DNA of 64,000 bases from the NCBI GenBank assembly GCA_036785325.1, contig JAXIVH010000124.1:51001-115000 (forward strand), written 5' to 3'. The notes under the pieces were generated by a model. That model made no database searches, was not told the origin of the DNA, and saw only the letters and a list, made by a program, of their open reading frames with translations. Shown here piece by piece: positions 58,393 to 64,000 of this stretch. The position numbers and the translations under genes were made by a program. Within the stretch, counting starts at the first letter, position 1. Every line of letters begins with the position of its first letter. This DNA comes from Urophycis tenuis (taxonomy: Eukaryota; Chordata; Actinopteri; Gadiformes; Phycidae).

Positions 58393-61300
58393 TTATGTCC
58401 CATAGTGGTCAAAGCTCCCCAGGTATTCCAGTGCTGCCCTGTAACATAACTGGTACTGGTCCTGAAGACAGACAAATAAAACGTTCACATGTTAGAATTT
58501 GTTAGTTAGTTGTTTCTTAAACTTTATCTTGTGTATTTATTTATTTTACTTGATTTACTTGATTTTTTTAACCATATTTTTTATTCTACGATACAAAAAT
58601 ATGCACAACCAAAAACTCCTGAGTCCTGATTAGAAGCAATCCCACACAAGAAGCTGAACATATGGAGCCAAGACAAGCCCTCATGGAAATGTCAAACTAT
58701 TTAATTAAATGCATAGGTTGCGTTTTTCTCTCTCCTTAACAGCTGTGCCATAGTAATACTGTGATGGTGCTGTGCTTTGCATTTCATACAAATGATGGTA
58801 AGCCAATGTTGAAACAGCTGTCATCCAATTGACATTGCATGCTCGCTGTCGGACAGCCAGTATGTCTGTATTTAAGATGGTAAAAGTGATGTAGAGCGCT
58901 ATCCTGATGATGGAACCAGTACAACCAGTACAACCAGTACGACCCAAGCCGAACTCCCGCCCTACCTCTGTCTGCACCATGGCGGGTCTCTGAGTTCTTA
59001 GCGTCTTGACGGTCTGGAAGACGTCCACCACGCCCTCGTGTCTCATCCTCTCCAGCGCGATGCTCAGAGCGATGAAGACGCCCGTCCGTCCAACCCCCGC
59101 GCTGCAGAGAGCGAGACAGCAACACATGTCTTTACATGTAAGAGTTAAACCTTCGAAGAGTAAAACACTGTGTACGTTTTCCCATTAGCAATCTCTTGTG
59201 GCTTAGATTGTAGCTACGATGCCACAATTATAGGGACATGGACCCTGGGCAGTTACATGCTCACTCTGAGACCATCTAGTTCCCGGTAGAGGAACAAGAT
59301 GCCAATTAAATTTACAATGAGGGGGCTTCCAAGAAGGCCTGCTTCAGCTGCTCTGATTTTAAATGAGGGCATAGTTCAGTGTAAGATGAGACTGTGTACC
59401 CTATCACGCTAAACAGACACAAGCTACTATTCGGCTGGTGCAGTTCAGCAAGGGTACCGCATTTTGCACCAGACTGTAACCAAACCGCTTCAGTGTCCAC
59501 GTCGGCTCGGCTTCGTGTTGCTCTCCAACAGCCAAGTCACACAGTTGCTGACGCCATGGGAAATGCAGTTCACAACTGTGAACATCAATTGTTGTGCTCT
59601 ATCGTGATTGGTGGAGAATCAATGGAAAATCAAATCAAGGAAACTGTATCTCCCGGCCGTGACAGATGACACGGCAACTGCATGGCCTGTGTTTGGTGTG
59701 AGTCCTGCAGTTTGTTAGTGGTTTGGGCAAGGAGAAGACAAACAGCCAGAGGAATGAATGTACATCACAGCACGTGATGTGCACATGCACTGCGATGAGA
59801 GAGACTTACCTGCAGTGCACGGTGATAGGGCCGTCTTGGCCAAACTGCTCTTTGGTTTTATGAACCTGGCCAATGAAATCAATGAAGCCCTCTCCGGATT
59901 TTGGCACTCCTTGCTCAGGCCAGTCAGTAAATTGAAACTGCCTGATGGTCCTGGACTGGCCATCCTGTATGGGTAGACAACGAATGAGTCCATTATTATT
60001 ACAATGAATGAGTCCATTATTATTACAATGAATGAGTCCATTATTATTACAACGAATGAGTCCATTATTATTACAATGAATGAGTCCATTATTATTACAA
60101 CGAATGAGTCCATTATTATTACAACGAATGAGTCCATTATTATTACAACGAATGAGTCCATTATTATTACAATGAATGAGTCCATTATTATTACAACGAA
60201 TGAGTCCATTATTATTACAACGAATGAGTCCATTATTATTACAACGAATGAGTCCATTATTATTACAATGAATGAGTCCATTATTATTACAATGAATGAG
60301 TCCATTATTATTACAACAAATGAGTCCATTATTATTACAACAAATGAGTCCATTATTATTACAATGAATGAGTCCATTATTATTACAATGAATGAGTCCA
60401 TTATTATTACAACAAATGAGTCCATTATTATTACAATGAATGAGTCCATTATTATTACAACAAATGAGTCCATTATTATTACAATGAGTCCAATATTATT
60501 ACAATTAATGAGTCCATTATTATTACAATGAGTCCAATATTATTACAATTAATGAGTCCATTATTATTACAATGAGTCCAATATTATTACAATTAATGAG
60601 TCCATTATTACCCAATTTCCCTTGGGGGATTAATAAAGTTTTATCTTTATCTTATCTTTTATCTTATCTTATCTTATCTTACCTTATCTTATATATATCT
60701 AATAATCTACAATTCACTTATTCAATGAATCAAGCGAGCGTCACTCAGACAGTGGTTGAGGAATACACATCTGCACATCTTCTGTTCAGCGTCACAGGGA
60801 GAGCGTTGCACCTCAAACCCTTCAGATGTGATGTCATGTGACGGAGCCCAGGAGGAGCACCTACCCGGGCGTCGGTGACCTTGAACTCCCGCAGGATGTA
60901 CTGAGGCATGTTGTACTCCGCCATGGGGTCCACCACAAAGTACTGGTAGCGTGCCGAGCGCTCGGCTGGCCAGTACTGGTGGCACTTCTCCTGCAAACAA
61001 TAAGGGGGGATAGCTCATTCAGTTGAGATTGTCGTCCGCAGCACGTGCACCCTTTTATAAGGTGCAAGAATGAGCTGGGCTATGATTAAATGTGGATTTT
61101 GTTATGAGTAAGCTACAGTGACAGTGAAAGCTTTAGGGGTACTTTGGCAGTAGTGAAAAGTCAAAGTAACAGCCTGAGATAATACAACCTTATTTGTACA
61201 TGAGTACGTATGTGTTTTGAGTTTAGGTCCAAATGTTGGAGTATGCTGCATTTGGAAAGTATTGCGTGAGTATTAAAGAAGTGTGTGTGCGTTTTACGTA

Positions 61301-63637
61301 TGTTTGTGTATAAGCTTGTGTTGTGTTGTGTGGTCCTCTGTCCGCGGTACATGCATGTGTCGCCCACCCGGCCCATCTCGCGCAGCTTGGTCAGCATGAC
61401 AACAATGGTGGAGTTATGTTCCCAGAGCATCCTCCAGAAGTCCTCGGTGGTCTCGGCCAAGGGGCCCTGTGTAGCCATGTAGGCTCTCTGCTGCCTGCAC
61501 GACGACCAGGTGGAGCGGATGTAAAGGTTGGTAATGGTAAAGCCTTTACAATAAGGGTACATTCATGAACCATTGATTAACATGAGTTAAACGCAGTAGT
61601 GTGCATTACTGTATGGGATTAGCACAGGGGTAAGTGTTAGGGGTCAGTCCTGAAAAAAACACTAAATGAAAGGATTGGAGATGATGGTGTGCCTGTGCAA
61701 CCAGTGAAACCTTGATGGACACGAACTAAACAACAATTCAAAAACCCAGCCCTAACCCGAGTAAATGTCTGCATGAATACTTTAGCTACCATACCATACC
61801 ATACCATTACCTTTGCCAACATGAACACCATTAGTAAATCATTACCAGACCATTAATGTACTTACTGCATTAACTAATGTCTTATTAATGTTCCCTTAAC
61901 TGTTGCCAAATGTATTGGTCCAATTCTATATTTATTTGGAATAAATTCCAATGATAGCCAAATTGATTGTGAATTGTATGACTCTTTTTTTTTAGTTTAT
62001 TTGACCACATTAATTTGTATATCATTTTTTATATTAAATTATTTGAACACAACAACCACCAGGGAGCAGTGTTCAATTAAGAAAATGATTCCCAAGCATA
62101 AATGTGCATGAACACAAGGGGCTGTCTATATATTGACATCACTATATTTTTCACAGTCTTCATTCAGCATTTGATGAACTGCAGTATAGGCCTAACCCTA
62201 ATGTCAAAACTCTGTTGCTTCAGGTCATTTTTGTAACTGCTGGTAAATTACAGAGCGGAGCTCTGTGAACACCAATTAAAACAGTCAGTCACCATGTATG
62301 GTCATGCAGACCAATTATTGGACAGACATCAGAACACGACATGTGTAATAGATGAATCCTATGAACAACTGTTGGCAATGGTTTAACCAGCTGAAGCTGG
62401 AAGACAAACTGCAAGAAGTTATTCTTCATGCTTTGAAAAGCTTAGCTGACAAAATGACGTTTGGGCGAAACACGAATACAATGGGATAACTTTACAGGGC
62501 AGACATGAGTCTGGCTGCTTTGTAGAAGTGCCAGTGATAGGCTCTTCTTACCTGTAGCCATCAATAAAGCTGGCATTGATGTAGTCTGAGCCCTCCACTC
62601 CCCGAATGGGCTGCAGGCAGACCCGGCTGGACTCAAAAGGCATGATGTTCACCAGGCGGTTCTTGAACTTGTTGCATGGCAGGTTGGCACTGATAAATCT
62701 TGAGGTATGTGCTTTGGAGTTGGCCAACTTCTGCACAACGGGAGACAAAAAGATTGCATAGCCTCTGTGAGAGACAGAGCTAGAGAGATGGCAAGAGATA
62801 GCAACTGCAATCTTTAGTGAGTTGAAATGAATCATTTAAGAACTAGAGTGTGGTTAGTAAAATGTCTGTGCTTGAAGTATTACGAAATTATTGCTATGTT
62901 TTGTCGGTTTGCATTTCATGAAGTTTTACTATCTTCCTCCTGTTTTATGGTGTACTTTAGACGAGGAACATCGTAAAATAGATTTTAAATGTCAAGTCTC
63001 CAGTTTTCACTTCAGACATAATTTCTATTTCTACAGCAGTAGGATATGGTTTGCAAAGGTTAATGAAAAGTAGGGTGCATGTTTGTTCTCTGACTTCAGA
63101 TAAAGGTCTTATGTCTTATCATCTCCTGAAGTGAATTCTAGGTTTCTTTTGTCCTGTCCAGTTTCAAGAGCCTAACTAAATCAATAGTATCTCGTATTTC
63201 GTAATTGTCTAGCCACTTCTACCTTGTGCTCCTTTGTTTATCATGTCTCTTATTCTATTGTTTACATACTCTCTTTTAATTGCTCTTTGTAGTGAACAGT
63301 TGTGACCCCCCCCCCCTTCAGAAAGTGAAAGCCTTATAGGTGCTGATTTACCTTGAACTCGACCTCCATGGGGGTGAGTGTCTCCCCCGTTGCATTCTGG
63401 GTAAGTTTCTGGATGTGGCCGTAGAGGCTGCGGGCGGGGACCTCCGTGCATCCACAGGAGGTGGCCTCCAGCAGGGCCTCGTGGATGAAGATATACTGGT
63501 CCTCGGTCTGCACCATGTAGTTCCTGGCCGCTCGCATGCACGTCACGTGACCGTAGACGTCCACCGTCTTCTCGTACTTGATCCGCTCCAGCATGGCCTC
63601 GATGACGATGAAGCAGCCGGTCCGGCCCACGCCAGCG
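58393..63637 (-). CDS. ptprf: receptor-type tyrosine phosphatase F (LAR), 3' seven exons (partial)
   Basis: LAR is a membrane receptor phosphatase acting at synapses and adhesions. Exons: 63352-63637, 62552-62730, 61368-61494, 60865-60990, 59810-59964, 58966-59101, 58393-58461. All are GT-AG and in phase, giving 358 residues from the D1 P-loop (AGVGRTGCFIVIEAMLERI) to the stop. The D1 catalytic Cys codon is in the preceding exon, off the window. D2 is complete: NLPCNKFKNRLVNIMPFE, GSDYINASFIDGYRQQ, ATQGPLAETTEDFWRMLWEH, FTDWPEQGVPKSGEGF and HCSAGVGRTGVF. D2 has Leu in KNRL and Glu in WPE, the two changes that make LAR-family D2 domains nearly inactive. It ends GSFDHYGT (mammals DHYAT). VKTLRTQRPAMVQTE and DQYQLCYRAALEYLG fit PTPRF better than PTPRS or PTPRD. 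Confidence 0.93.
59981..60610. repeat. 24-bp minisatellite in a ptprf intron
   Basis: The unit aatgagtccattattattac-aacg or -aatg is repeated about 21 times to 60,483. Then a longer-period variant (aatgagtccaatattattac-aatt plus a normal unit, 44-46 bp) occurs about three times. Because 24 is a multiple of three and the unit lacks stops in some frames, long artificial frames arise on both strands. It starts 16 bp from the exon border at 59,964. Confidence 0.95.
60611..60700 (+). repeat. retroposon tail with (TTATC)n end
   Basis: The stretch cccaatttcccttgggggat-taataaagttttatctttat is followed by repeated cttatcttatc. It is the reverse of the repeat end at 14,108. The 24-bp minisatellite abuts it, and its attattac units may have grown from the edge of this insertion. 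Confidence 0.55.
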
Positions 63638-64000
63638 CTGGGAACACAACAGGGCACATCTGGTGAGACGGTCCACCAGGCTCAATGGGGCCTCCTCACT
63701 GGTTTGGTGGGGGAAACCGAAGATGGCCAATGATGACAATCACGTCCATACCAGGACCATAACCAGGGATAAGAAACGTAAGCAAACTATTATCAGTCCC
63801 TTTTTAATGCAATTACTCGATGTTTGTATTTGTACCCACTGGTGGTCATGCCTCATACATACAGTGTAGTACAACCAGAAACACAATGTTCACCACACAT
63901 TAAAGCTGTGATCACTAACAATTGAACCAGTTGAAAAGGGGGCTTGAGAGGCGTAAAGAAATGGATCATATTGTTTTTAAAACCTATCATAATAGATTCT
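63638..64000 (-). other. ptprf intron, upstream exon not in window
   Basis: Sequence beyond the acceptor (ctg at 63,638-63,640 on the plus strand). No further ptprf exon was recognised before the window ends. Confidence 0.5.

Noticed and set aside
59715..60531. Frames of 252 and 175 codons made of MDSFVVII or NESIIITM repeats
   Set aside because: They arise because the 24-bp minisatellite is a multiple of three and lacks stops in those frames. They lie in a ptprf intron.
59981..60610. CRISPR-like regular array
   Set aside because: Repeat units are contiguous with no unique spacers, in a vertebrate intron. It is a minisatellite.
26499..63637. kdm4b/ptprs pair instead of kdm4a/ptprf
   Set aside because: In human the KDM4B and PTPRS genes are convergent while KDM4A and PTPRF are tandem. 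The ptprf C-terminal peptide and the artn and rad54l linkage also fit the A/F locus.

Overview
The window is vertebrate nuclear DNA, almost certainly from a ray-finned fish. It holds spliced genes with short GT-AG introns, tRNA-headed SINEs whose tail has the fish-type 'gcgactta' motif, and hAT, Harbinger, Gypsy and LINE relics. Microsatellites are numerous. I cannot name the species; an otocephalan such as a clupeiform is only a guess from the repeat style. All four recognisable genes lie on the minus strand.

Reading along the minus strand, from high to low coordinates: (1) ptprf, the 3' part of a LAR-type receptor tyrosine phosphatase (63637-58393; seven exons, the 5' part lies beyond the window). 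(2) A 13 kb intergenic block crowded with mobile DNA: a degraded Gypsy gag, a Harbinger fold-back element with two 1165-bp inverted arms, and a hAT transposon with an open transposase frame that carries a second Harbinger near its right end. (3) kdm4a, a complete histone H3 lysine demethylase with 21 coding exons (42378-26499, 1046 residues). (4) About 19 kb with no recognised gene. (5) artn (artemin), a two-coding-exon GDNF-family ligand (7505-3830, 200 residues). (6) rad54l, the 5' six exons of the homologous-recombination motor protein (981-58, continuing off the left edge).

The order ptprf > kdm4a > artn, with rad54l further along, matches the human 1p34 neighbourhood. In human the related KDM4B/PTPRS pair is convergent rather than tandem, so the orientation here supports the A/F assignment. 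In mammals st3gal3 lies between KDM4A and ARTN; I saw no st3gal3 exon here. The genes are neighbours by ancient linkage rather than members of one pathway.

Between and inside the genes are unusual repeat structures. A 24-bp minisatellite begins 16 bp from a ptprf splice acceptor. A 1.15 kb minisatellite made of 6/7-bp modules ends about 50 bp from a kdm4a splice donor. There are several long perfect or near-perfect palindromes. The strongest candidate for something unusual is the Harbinger fold-back at 51483-54738.
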